Position numbers and translations under genes: made by a program. From CBDFKS01 sp965248905 (lineage in GTDB: Bacteria > Chloroflexota > Dehalococcoidia > Lucifugimonadales > JAGWBF01), in contig CBDFKS010000007.1 of the NCBI GenBank assembly GCA_965248905.1, forward strand, positions 1,798,001-1,862,000: a stretch of 64,000 bases of DNA. The letters are read 5' to 3'. How positions within the stretch are numbered: position 1 is the first letter of the stretch; each line of letters begins with the position of its first letter. The notes beneath the pieces were generated by a model. The model had not been told where the DNA came from and ran no database searches. It saw only the letters and a program-made list of their open reading frames with translations. Of this stretch, positions 34,543 to 43,825 are shown piece after piece.

Positions 34543-35961
34543 TTGCCAAAGGATAAATCAACCTTCTTTTGCCAGGGCTGTGGCCATGAAAGCCCCAAAT
34601 GGATGGGCTTCTGTCCCTCGTGCGGCCAGCATAGTCCACTAGTCGAGGCTCCTCGAACCAACGGCAAAGGGTATCAGACCTGGGCAACCGAATCCACGCA
34701 GTCCCTTCAAGAGCTTTCCTTAGTATCCCTAGACGACCAGAAGCGGATCCCCTTGGCATTTGGGGAACTGAATCGAGTCCTTGGAGGTGGAGTGGTACCG
34801 GGCTCTCTTGTCCTATTGGCGGGGGAGCCGGGGATTGGTAAATCTACCCTTCTGCTTCAAACTGCCCAATCACTGACGTCTACTGGCAAAAAGGTCCTCT
34901 ATGTAACGGGCGAGGAATCGGTCCATCAGATCAAATTGCGCTCAGACCGCCTAGGATTCTCCGGGCAGGGGGTCTATCTGCTAGCTGAGACTAACGTAGA
35001 CGATGTCATACAGCAGCTGGAGAGCTTCCGCCCGGACCTCGCCATCGTGGACTCCATACAGACGTTGTACTCCCCATATGCGACCTCCGGTCCAGGGAGC
35101 GTTGCCCAGGTGAGGGAATGCGCCCTCAAGCTCATGCAGTGGGCGAAATCCCGCGCTGTCCCCGTTATCATGGCGGGCCACGTGACCAAAGACGGATCCG
35201 TGGCCGGTCCGCGCGTGTTAGAGCACATGGTGGACGTGGTGCTCTACATGGAAGGAGAATCTCTGAATGCGTACAGGATTCTCCGAAGTGAGAAGAACCG
35301 GTTCGGCTCCACCAACGAGTTAGGCATATTTCAGATGGACAGCAACGGGCTTCAGGAAGTTCAAGACCCGTCGCGAGTTATGCTGGCTCAGCACCAGGAG
35401 GAGGCCGTTGGCTCCGCCATAGTTCCTGTCCTGGAGGGCAGCCGACCTTTGCTCGTGGAGGTGCAGGCCCTGACCTCCCACTCAGTGCTGGCAGTGCCTA
35501 GACGGATAGCCAACGGAGTGGACTATAACCGACTATTAATGATAACAGCAGTGCTGAGCAGGCGAGTGGGACTGAGCTTGTCTAACCAGGACATCATTGT
35601 AAACGTAGTCAGCGGGCTTAGGATTCAGGAACCGGCTACCGACGTTGCTATCGCTATGGCCATCGCCTCCAGCGTTCGGAATTCACCAGTTAGCCCTGGA
35701 ACAGTCGTACTGGGAGAGATAGGGCTTAGTGGAGAGCTAAGAAGCGTGCCACAGCTCCAGCGTCGTCTGAATGAAGCTGTGCGACTGGGATTCGACCGGT
35801 GCCTACTTCCTGCTTCCGCCCAGGAGGCCTGCGAGTCGGTAGCGGGAATTCAACTCCTGTTTGCAGCTACCCTCGGTCAGGCGTTACGGATGTGTATAGT
35901 TGGAAAGAAAACAGACCAGACCGCGGATCAGTTCGCCGAATTAATCGAAGAACAGGTTTGA
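34543..35961 (+). CDS. radA: DNA repair protein RadA
   Basis: 472 residues from TTG 34543, the only start that keeps the N-terminal zinc finger CQGC...CPSC (residues 10-27). The RecA-like core has Walker A GEPGIGKST near 96 and the RadA-specific KNRFG motif near 251. The C-terminal Lon-like domain follows (VNVVSGLRIQEPATDVAIAM, GEIGLSGELRSVPQLQRRL). RadA is a branch-migration helicase acting in homologous recombination and fork repair. Length and all motifs are normal. It follows clpC on the same strand, a pairing common in bacteria. Confidence 0.96.
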   Translation: MPKDKSTFFCQGCGHESPKWMGFCPSCGQHSPLVEAPRTNGKGYQTWATESTQSLQELSLVSLDDQKRIPLAFGELNRVLGGGVVPGSLVLLAGEPGIGKSTLLLQTAQSLTSTGKKVLYVTGEESVHQIKLRSDRLGFSGQGVYLLAETNVDDVIQQLESFRPDLAIVDSIQTLYSPYATSGPGSVAQVRECALKLMQWAKSRAVPVIMAGHVTKDGSVAGPRVLEHMVDVVLYMEGESLNAYRILRSEKNRFGSTNELGIFQMDSNGLQEVQDPSRVMLAQHQEEAVGSAIVPVLEGSRPLLVEVQALTSHSVLAVPRRIANGVDYNRLLMITAVLSRRVGLSLSNQDIIVNVVSGLRIQEPATDVAIAMAIASSVRNSPVSPGTVVLGEIGLSGELRSVPQLQRRLNEAVRLGFDRCLLPASAQEACESVAGIQLLFAATLGQALRMCIVGKKTDQTADQFAELIEEQV

Positions 35962-36014
35962 CTCTTTCATATCCCGTATCGGAATATAGATAGCAAGCCA
36001 ACCCCGGTGCATCT

Positions 36015-37253
36015 ATGAGAACATTTGGAATACCCCTGTTGCTGCTTCTGGCTATTACCGTCGCCTGTGGAGGTTCTGACCCGACACCGACTCCGACTCC
36101 GGTCGCACCATTCTTGTCTGAGGTCATTGTTTTACCCGTTGCGGTGCCCATTGCCACTGAAGAGCCCCTTGAGACTTCAACATCCACGGTTACGGCCATC
36201 TCGAGAGCGCGGTCAATTCCCATTTCAACGTTAAGGCCGCCCAGCCCGGAAGCTTTTACTAGCCCCACCTCCCCAGTCGTTCCAACGCCCATATCCACCA
36301 CAATAGTTGATGACGGAAGCCCTACCAGGCCGGTCGTTATCTTCACTCCCACTGTGACGCCCGGCTTCGACGTCACGGTAACCATGACCCCGGAAGCAAC
36401 TCCAGATCTAACCACCACTCCACAGCTATCACCTACAGAGGAGCCAGACATCGTCGATGGGCCAACGTCGGGTTCACCAACCACAACGCCCGATACGACT
36501 GGCACTCCGGTACCCACTACCGCTCCAGAGGATATAGAGAACCCGCTGACCCCGATATTACCCACTACGCCTTCAGCCGAAGAGACACCCACAGGCCCAA
36601 CAACGCCAACTGCAACCCCTCCTTCGCCAATTATCCAGGGGCCAACACCGGTCCCCACATCCGCACCCGTAATCCAACCGACAAGTCCGACACCTGCATC
36701 CACTCCGATTCCGGTGGGACCTCTGATACAGCCCGAATGGAAATTGGACCTGAACTTGACATGGGAACCGCGAGACGTGATAGGTCTTGGAACCTTGCAC
36801 GTGGGTGTGGATGATAGATGCCCTGACTCGGTAGGCTGTCAGTCTGCAGCCATAGATCCAGCCTCCAGGCTGTTCGCCAGGCCAGAAGAAGTCGATGCTT
36901 TTCAAGTTTACGTGTGCAGCCCTCCGACAGACAAATACAACTGCGATGGTGAAGTACATCTATCACACAGTTTCTTATCACCTGTTGAGGTGCAAAGATG
37001 GGTAGTGGAGGTGTCATATCCGAAGCAACTCGAAGTGAGATTTTCCTGGGCCAAAGACGAGGTTGCCGGGCCATCTGACCTGGACTTGCGCATCGTTGAT
37101 TCCCAGGGAAAGATAGCCATGAACAACCCACCGCCCATTTTTCCGCCATATATAATATCGATGAATACTGGTGATGGTACGTCTTCGTTCTTGATTTGCA
37201 GCCAAACCGCCGGACCGAAAGCTGCGAATCCCTGTCCTGTGCAGATACCCTAA
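36015..37253 (+). CDS. Putative lipoprotein with Pro/Thr-rich stalk
   Basis: 412 residues. A hydrophobic start MRTFGIPLLLLLAITVACGG suggests a lipoprotein with Cys-18 as the anchor, although the residue three before Cys is Thr rather than the usual Leu. Residues 25-240 are a low-complexity Pro/Thr/Ser region (TPTPTPVAP, PTGPTTPTATPPSP), a cell-wall-spanning or glycosylated stalk. The C-terminal 165 residues form a globular domain with six or more Cys (RCPDSVGCQ, VYVCSPPTDKYNCDG, FLICSQTAG) that is not recognised. Surface location is likely; function unknown. The gene at 51069 has a similar stalk. Confidence 0.65.
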   Translation: MRTFGIPLLLLLAITVACGGSDPTPTPTPVAPFLSEVIVLPVAVPIATEEPLETSTSTVTAISRARSIPISTLRPPSPEAFTSPTSPVVPTPISTTIVDDGSPTRPVVIFTPTVTPGFDVTVTMTPEATPDLTTTPQLSPTEEPDIVDGPTSGSPTTTPDTTGTPVPTTAPEDIENPLTPILPTTPSAEETPTGPTTPTATPPSPIIQGPTPVPTSAPVIQPTSPTPASTPIPVGPLIQPEWKLDLNLTWEPRDVIGLGTLHVGVDDRCPDSVGCQSAAIDPASRLFARPEEVDAFQVYVCSPPTDKYNCDGEVHLSHSFLSPVEVQRWVVEVSYPKQLEVRFSWAKDEVAGPSDLDLRIVDSQGKIAMNNPPPIFPPYIISMNTGDGTSSFLICSQTAGPKAANPCPVQIP

Positions 37254-37439
37254 CTCCCATTGCGCTCGCGGCTCCTGGTACGCCGGGCCCGATTTGGCCG
37301 TGGCATTGGCAAATCGTCCATTCGGATGTATCATGGGATTCCCAACGTAAACGCATTCCCTACACCCTTACCCAATATTTCCCGGTTCACTTCCGTTCCA
37401 TGAGCGGAACCGGCAAACCGGTAAGAAAAGAGGCGGAGT

Positions 37440-37865
37440 ATGGAACTGGAACCTCTTCTTCTGGAGCTCGCCAGCGTTGACCATATGCTGTGGGTGATCG
37501 GAGGCAGCGGGGCCGTCACGGAAAACATGGCCAAGGACATTAAGGAGCCCACCTTCGACGACGGTTACTGCACAGTGGAGGCTCAGGGCTGGCACCTACA
37601 CCTGAAATTGGACTCTGTGGCCGGAGTGCAGTTTGTCGAGGCGGAGGATCACGGTAAGGTGCCTAATCTGTACTATGTGAGGTTTTCCGACGCCCAAGAA
37701 GAGACTCTAGTAAGAGTCTACTTCCCCAATCCCTATCTGGACGATAATGAAAACGCTACGGATTTTCAGCCCGAGAAACTAAAGGTATTCGAGGACATTC
37801 GCGATAGGTATGTGGGAAAAGATGGAATAGTATTCGCGGAGCGGCCCAAGCAAAACTCCGGTTGA
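37440..37865 (+). CDS. Conserved hypothetical protein, 141 aa
   Basis: Starts at ATG 37440 after GAGGCGGAG. Not recognised with confidence. The central part (GWHLHLKLDSVAGVQFVEAE, YYVRFSDAQEETLVRVYFPN) is beta-rich and faintly reminiscent of heme-binding HutX/ChuX-type folds, but no diagnostic residue can be named. No signal or membrane segment, so cytoplasmic. It lies upstream of a small gene and the dehalogenase-like gene on the same strand. Confidence 0.6.
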   Translation: MELEPLLLELASVDHMLWVIGGSGAVTENMAKDIKEPTFDDGYCTVEAQGWHLHLKLDSVAGVQFVEAEDHGKVPNLYYVRFSDAQEETLVRVYFPNPYLDDNENATDFQPEKLKVFEDIRDRYVGKDGIVFAERPKQNSG

Positions 37866-37976
37866 CGGGTCAGGATAGTTGTCGTAGAATGCTTCTCGGT
37901 TGGATAGTATTTGGCCCTGGATTATCATAACTAGAAAATCCCTAATTGGGGAACCACTGAGAGGTGCAAGAGTAGA

Positions 37977-38159
37977 ATGTTCAACAAAGAAGCGCTGGAC
38001 AAGTTCTGGGACGATCTGAGGGGCAAGTATGGAAGCAGCTCCGAATGGGAGCAGCTCCTCAGAGACGCTCACGTGGGTGTAGCCAGGTCAGACGCTGGAG
38101 TGGACTTGGGTGACATAGACAAGCGAGTCGCCGAAGTCATAAAGAGCCATGCAGGCTAA
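37977..38159 (+). CDS. Small hypothetical protein, 60 aa
   Basis: ATG 37977 with GAGAGGTG nine bases upstream. An acidic, helix-rich sequence (MFNKEALDKFWDDLRGKYGS, LGDIDKRVAEVIKSHAG) with coding-like composition and no shadowing gene. Function unknown. It sits 112 bases after the 141-residue protein. Confidence 0.5.
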   Translation: MFNKEALDKFWDDLRGKYGSSSEWEQLLRDAHVGVARSDAGVDLGDIDKRVAEVIKSHAG

Positions 38160-38356
38160 TCTGACAGCCTAACCCGGTACACAACGTTGCGATACTACCG
38201 CATGGTCCCTCTGGGGTCAGGCTGTGTAAAGCTCTGATAAGTCCGCTATAGCTGTGTAATGTATCGAAGAGCAAAGCCAACTCCCCGGTGCGAAGATCAC
38301 CACAACACATAGCTATCGGTGAATAGTAGACTGTCGCGGGTGGACGTGTGATTTCC

Positions 38357-38385
38357 TTGACAAACGTCTGAAGAAAGCGTATAAA
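38357..38385 (+). promoter_or_regulatory. Strong promoter of the dehalogenase-like gene
   Basis: TTGACA (38357-38362), 17-base spacer, TATAAA (38380-38385): a near-consensus sigma-70 promoter 50 bases before the ATG at 38435, with GGAGGAG as ribosome-binding site. Confidence 0.75.
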
Positions 38386-38434
38386 TTGTAGCAACGGCCT
38401 ATCTAGGCTGGCCTCAAAATATAGGAGGAGCAGT

Positions 38435-39733
38435 ATGCTAAAAATCGGCCATACAGTAACGGTACCGCACCACTTGAGAGGCCCGAAGCCCAAGGATGAG
38501 AACCAGACAATACCTATTCCAGAAGAGCTGGAGGGTGTCCCCGGGGCGCTTCAAGACCAGGATACCGTGAACTTCTATACCAGGAACTATCCGGTAGAAA
38601 GCCACAACGTAGAGAATTTCGTCTATCGAAAATGGTCCAGAGAAATAAGCGATATCAAACAGGTACGGGACGAGCACGAGCATTTGAACAAACCCATCGT
38701 GAGGGCAGCCGCCGTTTCCGGTGATATCGAGCCCACGGCCGAGCCTGTACCAGGCAAGGATGTTACCGAGGAAATCAAAGCCAAAGCCTTCGAGTTGGGC
38801 TATGGCGTAGTAGGTATCACCGCCTATGACAGTCGTTATACCTATGTAAGCAAGAGGAAGTGGGTCAAGCCATTCCCCCATACCATTTGCCTTGCCATGG
38901 AGCAGCCTTATGAATTGACCCAGACAATCCCCAGCGAGCCTGCGGAAGAGGCGGTCTTCGCCACTTACAGGCGTGAGGGAGCAGCCGGGCTAGAGCTGGC
39001 TGACTATATACGCTCTCTCGGCTATCATGCCCAAGTGCACAGTCCCAACGACCCCGGCTCTGTAGTGATCCCCATGTTCGTAGCGGCCGGCTTGGGCCAG
39101 CAGGGTGCAATGGGTTACTTGCTGTCACCTCACTTCGGCTCTCGCCACCGGCTAATGATGATCACGACCGATGCCATCGTCAGCTATGACAAGCCGGTGG
39201 ACTATGGTGTTCAAGCCTTCTGCACCATCTGCCAGGTGTGCGTCAACCGCTGTCCTGGCCGAGCCTTGATGAGAGAAAAGGTCTGGTGGAGAGGCGTCGA
39301 GAAGTTCAAGATCGTAGCCAAGCGTTGTCGGCCTGTAATGGCCCGCTACGCTGCTTGCGGTGTCTGCATGAAGGTATGCCCCATTCAGCGGTTCGGCATG
39401 AAGGTTGTGATGGAGCACTACGCCGAGACCGGACAGGTGCTGGGTAAAGGTACCCACAACCTGGAAGGCTATGACATACGCGACATGGGCTACTTCGGCC
39501 CTGGCGATCTGCCCAGATTCGACGCTGACTTCTTCCATATCCCAGAAGGGTACGCAGACCAGCACCTCCTGGATGGTCTAAAGGCCAAGATCCAGGCCGG
39601 AGAGGTGCCGGAGGGTCCCGAGGGAGAGAAGGTTTGGGCCGAATTCCGGGCCAGCCTGCAAACGGTAGTGAAGGGACCTCAGGATGCCATGTTTGCCGAT
39701 AAAGAATACGTTGACGATATGGACGAGTTTTAG
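38435..39733 (+). CDS. Reductive-dehalogenase-like / QueG-like double 4Fe-4S protein
   Basis: 432 residues. The C-terminal part has two cluster motifs: CTICQVCVNRCPG near residue 262 (CxxCxxCxxxCP), then a lone Cys in KRCRPVM and ACGVCMKVCPI near 306. This arrangement is shared by reductive dehalogenases (RdhA) and epoxyqueuosine reductase (QueG). The middle region (AFELGYGVVGITAYDS, ADYIRSLGYHAQVHSPND, FVAAGLGQQGAMGYLLSPHFGSRHR) matches the corrinoid-binding nitroreductase-like domain of RdhA. There is no Tat signal and no RdhB anchor gene nearby, so the protein is probably cytoplasmic. Respiratory dehalogenation is not implied; a catabolic or other B12-dependent reductive role is possible. 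It has its own strong promoter and terminator. Confidence 0.8.
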   Translation: MLKIGHTVTVPHHLRGPKPKDENQTIPIPEELEGVPGALQDQDTVNFYTRNYPVESHNVENFVYRKWSREISDIKQVRDEHEHLNKPIVRAAAVSGDIEPTAEPVPGKDVTEEIKAKAFELGYGVVGITAYDSRYTYVSKRKWVKPFPHTICLAMEQPYELTQTIPSEPAEEAVFATYRREGAAGLELADYIRSLGYHAQVHSPNDPGSVVIPMFVAAGLGQQGAMGYLLSPHFGSRHRLMMITTDAIVSYDKPVDYGVQAFCTICQVCVNRCPGRALMREKVWWRGVEKFKIVAKRCRPVMARYAACGVCMKVCPIQRFGMKVVMEHYAETGQVLGKGTHNLEGYDIRDMGYFGPGDLPRFDADFFHIPEGYADQHLLDGLKAKIQAGEVPEGPEGEKVWAEFRASLQTVVKGPQDAMFADKEYVDDMDEF

Positions 39734-39762
39734 TCCCTGAACCTTAGACGTAGAGGATTCCT

Positions 39763-39792
39763 AGTAAGGGCGGCCAATGGGCCGCCCTTACT
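39763..39792 (+). terminator. Hairpin terminator after the dehalogenase-like gene
   Basis: AGTAAGGGCGGCC and GGCCGCCCTTACT pair over 13 bp with an AATG loop, followed by TTATG. Confidence 0.75.
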
Positions 39793-40021
39793 TTATGCCG
39801 TCATTGTCACCGCTCTACAAGTCTCGACCTCCAATGGCGCGGAATACAGCACAGCTAGAAGCAACCTCCAGCTTGTGATTGACGATGGCGCTCGTTGCCA
39901 CTACAATTGGCCCAGCCAGACACGGGCGAACATATTAGCCCAAGCACCGACTAGGATCTTCTTTAGTTCAGCCAACGATAGTGAGACTGTCCTATGAACG
40001 ATCACAGTAAAGGAGGACGGG

Positions 40022-40813
40022 ATGAATAGCTTCGAGCAGTACGCCAATAAGTACGAGAGCATCCACATGGAGCGACGGGATGGAATCCTGCAGATCACGT
40101 TTCACACCAACCAAGGCCACCTGGAGTGGGCCGAGGTACCCCATCGAGAGCTAGGGTTCGCCTTTGCAGACATTGGCGCCGACCGGGAAAACAAGGTCAT
40201 AATCATGACCGGCACCGGTGACGCCTTTATAGGGCGCGGTTCCAGCACCAAGCCTGCATGGACCATGGCGCCGAAGGACTCCGGTACCGACTGGAATCTC
40301 TTTGCTCTGTGGGACAAGACCTACTGGGAGGGCAAAAAACTGCTAACGAACCTGCTGGACATCGAGGTCCCGGTCATCAGCGCCATCAATGGCTCCGCGC
40401 GGGTCCACGCCGAGATACCACTACTCTCCGATATTGTGTTGGCCCAGGAGGATACGGTGATCCAGGACCCTGGACACTTCCCCAGGGGAATACCCGCGGC
40501 GGACGGTGTCCACGTGGTGTTCCCTCTACTGATGGGCGCGAACCGGGGACGATACTTCCTGTTAACGGGCCAGGAGATAACGGCGCCTGAGGCGCTGAAT
40601 CTGGGACTGGTAAACGAGATCTTGCCCAAAGAAAAACTACTGCCGAGGGCATGGGAGCTGGCGGAGCAGCTTGCCCAGAAGTCGCCCCTGACTTTACGCT
40701 ACACCCGAGTGGCGTTCACCATGTTTCTGAAGCGCCTCCTTGGGGACATGCTGGGATACGGGCTGGCCGTGGAGGGACTGGCAGCCATAGAGAAGGAGAT
40801 GAGGGAAGGGTAG
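40022..40813 (+). CDS. Crotonase-fold protein, 6-oxocamphor-hydrolase-like
   Basis: 263 residues, with AAAGGAGG upstream of the ATG. It belongs to the enoyl-CoA hydratase/isomerase superfamily (VIIMTGTGDAFIG, DIEVPVISAINGSA, LTGQEITAPEALNLGLVNEI, LPRAWELAEQLA). The stretch VIQDPGHFPRGIPAADGVHV keeps the His and Asp used by 6-oxocamphor hydrolase of Rhodococcus, which cleaves a carbon-carbon bond of cyclic beta-diketones. The N-terminal FEQYANKYESIHMERRDG also resembles that enzyme. A retro-Claisenase role on a cyclic diketone is therefore plausible, but a CoA-dependent function cannot be excluded. It lies beside a convergent MFS transporter. Confidence 0.8.
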   Translation: MNSFEQYANKYESIHMERRDGILQITFHTNQGHLEWAEVPHRELGFAFADIGADRENKVIIMTGTGDAFIGRGSSTKPAWTMAPKDSGTDWNLFALWDKTYWEGKKLLTNLLDIEVPVISAINGSARVHAEIPLLSDIVLAQEDTVIQDPGHFPRGIPAADGVHVVFPLLMGANRGRYFLLTGQEITAPEALNLGLVNEILPKEKLLPRAWELAEQLAQKSPLTLRYTRVAFTMFLKRLLGDMLGYGLAVEGLAAIEKEMREG

Positions 40814-40854
40814 CGCTATATTAAGATAATTTTGATGGGTTTGGCCTAAGGGAG

Positions 40855-40925
40855 AAGAGAAGCTACTTCCCCCTCGATGGGGAAGGCTGGAGCCTGTCCT
40901 GAGCCTGCCGAAGGGATGGGGGTGA
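40855..40925. repeat. MITE fragment with a nested REP sequence
   Basis: CTTCCCCCTCGATGGGG, AAGGCTGG and GATGGGGGTGATACC match the interior of the MITE-like elements at 1136 and 7576. AGCCTGTCCTGAGCCTGCCG, a REP-type sequence, interrupts the match. Located between convergent genes. Confidence 0.5.
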
Positions 40926-40931
40926 TACCCC

Positions 40932-42152
40932 TCACAGACGCCTCGCCTCAGGCCGCAGAAAAGCCAGCACCAGTATGCCGGCAGCTGCCACAAATGCCAT
41001 CATCCACCATCCGGCGTCGTATGAGCCGGTCTTGTCCACCACAAAGCCGAACAGGGGTATCAGGCCAAACCCCAATACGCCTCTGACAGCCTGGCTGAAG
41101 CCCATGACCGTTCCCGTCAGCCCGGGACCCGCGAGCTCGGCCAATAGGACGGGGTGCATGCTTCCCCAGCCGAAGAACCCGGCCCCTACAAAGAAGACTA
41201 TAGTACCCACCAAAATGGGGGAGCCATCGGCCGGAAGCGTTGCCATTAGAGCCATGGACCCGGTGGACAGCAGGCCCATCAGGGCCAGGGACGCCACCTT
41301 GCGGCCACGGAGCAGAACATCGCTGGCCGTCCCCCAAGCGATAAGCCACACCGCTGCACTGGCATGGGCCACCGCCATATATCTGGCCGCTTCAACTGTG
41401 GATATATCCAGGTGCTCCTTTAAATAGAGGATCAGGAAGCTCACGAAGACCTGCTGTACTGAGCCTATACTAAGCACACAAAGAGACGCTACCCATATAT
41501 CCCTGTTGCCGGCCACGGCAGCCAGGCTCTTTCTTGGACTGCCCTCCCGTCTCCTGGTATAGCTGCTGTCGGGATTGTCCCGATAAAAGGCCAGAATCAC
41601 CAGCCCGGCCGATGCGATCAGAATAGCGAGCACCACGGCAGCGGTACGCCAGCTATACGTCGCGGCCAGGAAGGGCAGCAGGGACGCCGTCAAAATTCCT
41701 GCCATCGGTATGTTGGTCTGCTCGACACCCATGGCAAGGCTGCGTCGCTCAGGCCTCATCCACTCCATTACAGCCTTGATGGCGGCGGGATAAAGTGCGG
41801 CGCCGGCTGCGCTCATTAGAAACGCGAGAAGAATTATCTGGATGAGGGACTGGGATTGGGAGAACAAGACAACCAGCACTCCCACGCACACCGGTGAGAC
41901 CGTCATCACCCAGCGGACTCCCAGAGTATCGGTAAGCCAGCCGGTCAGGATGTTCGTGCTGGTGGCGCCCAGGATAATCCCCGCCGTGATGAAGCCGACC
42001 TCTGCATTGCTGAGCTCGAACTCTAGCTTTATAAAGGGATATAAGGTGGGGAGACCCCCGGTGTACAGGGTCTGGCCCATTTGCCCTATCATGACCAGAC
42101 CCACAACTATCCAGGGATAGGAGACAGATCCGACAAGGGGAATGCGCTTCAT
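40932..42152 (-). CDS. Major facilitator superfamily transporter
   Basis: 406 residues with about twelve hydrophobic helices. The first helices are PWIVVGLVMIGQMGQTLYTG and VGFITAGIILGATSTNILTG. The MFS A-type motif is GWLTDTLGVRWVM between helices 2 and 3, and a second charged loop is SDVLLRGRKVASL between helices 8 and 9. The inner-membrane position is certain; the substrate is not. The weak similarity is to the carboxylate/nitrate-type MFS proteins (inference). Single gene, separated from the upstream minus-strand gene by a terminator. Confidence 0.88.
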   Translation of the reverse strand: MKRIPLVGSVSYPWIVVGLVMIGQMGQTLYTGGLPTLYPFIKLEFELSNAEVGFITAGIILGATSTNILTGWLTDTLGVRWVMTVSPVCVGVLVVLFSQSQSLIQIILLAFLMSAAGAALYPAAIKAVMEWMRPERRSLAMGVEQTNIPMAGILTASLLPFLAATYSWRTAAVVLAILIASAGLVILAFYRDNPDSSYTRRREGSPRKSLAAVAGNRDIWVASLCVLSIGSVQQVFVSFLILYLKEHLDISTVEAARYMAVAHASAAVWLIAWGTASDVLLRGRKVASLALMGLLSTGSMALMATLPADGSPILVGTIVFFVGAGFFGWGSMHPVLLAELAGPGLTGTVMGFSQAVRGVLGFGLIPLFGFVVDKTGSYDAGWWMMAFVAAAGILVLAFLRPEARRL

Positions 42153-42236
42153 AGTGATTCGTTCCTGGCCCTAAAGCTGATGCCAGTATATCACCGCATA
42201 TCAGGGATAGCCGCGGGAGGGACGCCTTGCCGATAG

Positions 42237-42268
42237 AAAAGGGGCCCGGCTAAGTTTAGCCGGGCCCC
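42237..42268 (-). terminator. Rho-independent terminator after the DUF/module protein gene
   Basis: On the minus strand GGGGCCCGGCTA pairs with TAGCCGGGCCCC over 12 bp with a four-base loop and is followed by TTTTC. It terminates transcription from the gene at 42515-43825. The rest of 42153-42514 contains only degenerate REP-like sequence (CTTCGTCGCTTCACTCCTCA). Confidence 0.85.
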
Positions 42269-42514
42269 TGATTTCTCGGGACAATTAACCTGCAGGTCAA
42301 GGCCGTCGGCGGCCTACTAGGGCCTTTTCAATGTCACCTTGAGCCCCTTCGTTCCTCAGGGTAAACTCGGCGAAAGGTCTGGCGGGGATGGGTGCTCATC
42401 CCAAAAAAGTATATTCGGAGGCGGAGAGACCACTCCCCACCAGATACTTCGTCGCTTCACTCCTCAGTATGACAGAAGAATGAAAATACCCTGGGCGGCC
42501 CACTGCCTGGCTGG

Positions 42515-43825
42515 CTAGGGACTAGGCGACGGTGGCCTAAGGGGCTTAATGTACTCCACGTCTATGCTAGTCCCTACGCCGCTGCTGGCGGCGGAGCCCT
42601 CTCCCCTGGCCGTGTATATGGCCACCACGTTCAGCTCACGGTCCGACTCGATTACCATGAAGCCTTTTCCGCCCGGCACCTTCGAGTTCGCGGGAATGCC
42701 GAACTCGTCGCGCATGTGGGGACAGTCCACGTCGAAGGCCTCTCTAGGACCCAGTACCTCGGTGATGGGGTCTCCGTGTATCGCAGGCTCGCCCTGGGGC
42801 GGCGACAGCGTCAACGACTTGGTCAGCTCCACAGGGTCTCGCCACGGATTATGGACGTTGACCGCGGTCCTGTACTTGGCGGGCATCAGCGCCGGGCTGG
42901 CGGGACCGAGGTGGGGCACGCAGGTGATCTTGACCGAGTAGGTCAAGTTGGGCACAGGTTCTGGGCCACACTCTATAAGCCAGTCGACGATGTTGTCCAG
43001 CAATCTGATCTCATCCGCATCCAGCTGAGAGGGATAGTTGCCCGGATGAAGGCGACTTACGTCGCCGTAGAATACACCGCATCCGCTTCCCATCTCAGCA
43101 ACGGCCAGCACCGGTGGGAACGCTCCTACCGCAGACGTAGTATCGTCATCCCCCTTCGCTATAGTCTCTGCGGGAAGACTCACGTTCAAAGAGGCGCCCA
43201 TATAATACCCAAAGTTGTTAATTCCTTGGGTGACGGGGTGAACATCTAAATTATGGATGGTTGGGAACATAACGTTCCCTTCGTTATTCGTGGGATCAGT
43301 CAACAGGTCGGCATTAAAAGTAACCCCAAAATTAGTTGTAATGGAGTCAATTCCAGTGGGGTCTCCGTCATGTATGGGGGGCTCGTGGGCTTCGTGAATT
43401 CCCCATATGCCTCCCCCTCCAGTCACCCAGGAGGTCACCGCTGTTTGTTCCGCAGCCGAGAATACCCCAATGCTACCAGTGATTTTAGTAGGTATCAGGA
43501 GGATGTCATAGGGGCCAAGCGTGGCAGCGGTAATCGGCCCGGTTATGGCTGTATCTACCGTCCAGCCGTTGGTCTGCAGATAGTCCGTGAATCCGGAAAC
43601 GGCGAAGTCCTGGCCGTGGGTCCTGTCTATCAGCAAGCTTCCTACGTTAACGGGCACCGAAGCCGCTGGCTGCCCGCTAGAGGATTGGGGCGACTGTACT
43701 CCGGCGATGCCGTCCTGGTCTGCATCTGGAGCAGAGCCAGGGGCTTCTTGACCGTAGATGGTGGCAGTGACCGCCACGGCGACAATGACCACCATAGCCA
43801 AAATCCCGATGAGCTTCCATTTCAT
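42515..43825 (-). CDS. Secreted GATase-like domain protein with the novel C-terminal module
   Basis: 436 residues. Signal or anchor helix KLIGILAMVVIVAVAVTATIY. A linker leads to a domain of about 230 residues with an alternating alpha/beta pattern (SLLIDRTHGQDFAVSGFTDY, YDILLIPTKITG, FSAAEQTAVTSWVTGGGGIW, GCGVFYGDVSRLHPG). It resembles the class I amidotransferase-like/DUF4350 fold, where the glutaminase cysteine is not obvious. The last 130 residues are the shared module (CVPHLGPASPALMPAKYRTA, FDVDCPHMRDEFG, VPGGKGFM, GVGTSIDVEYI). The combination of a sugar- or ligand-binding-like domain and this module suggests a surface protein. Function unknown. Confidence 0.7.
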   Translation of the reverse strand: MKWKLIGILAMVVIVAVAVTATIYGQEAPGSAPDADQDGIAGVQSPQSSSGQPAASVPVNVGSLLIDRTHGQDFAVSGFTDYLQTNGWTVDTAITGPITAATLGPYDILLIPTKITGSIGVFSAAEQTAVTSWVTGGGGIWGIHEAHEPPIHDGDPTGIDSITTNFGVTFNADLLTDPTNNEGNVMFPTIHNLDVHPVTQGINNFGYYMGASLNVSLPAETIAKGDDDTTSAVGAFPPVLAVAEMGSGCGVFYGDVSRLHPGNYPSQLDADEIRLLDNIVDWLIECGPEPVPNLTYSVKITCVPHLGPASPALMPAKYRTAVNVHNPWRDPVELTKSLTLSPPQGEPAIHGDPITEVLGPREAFDVDCPHMRDEFGIPANSKVPGGKGFMVIESDRELNVVAIYTARGEGSAASSGVGTSIDVEYIKPLRPPSPSP

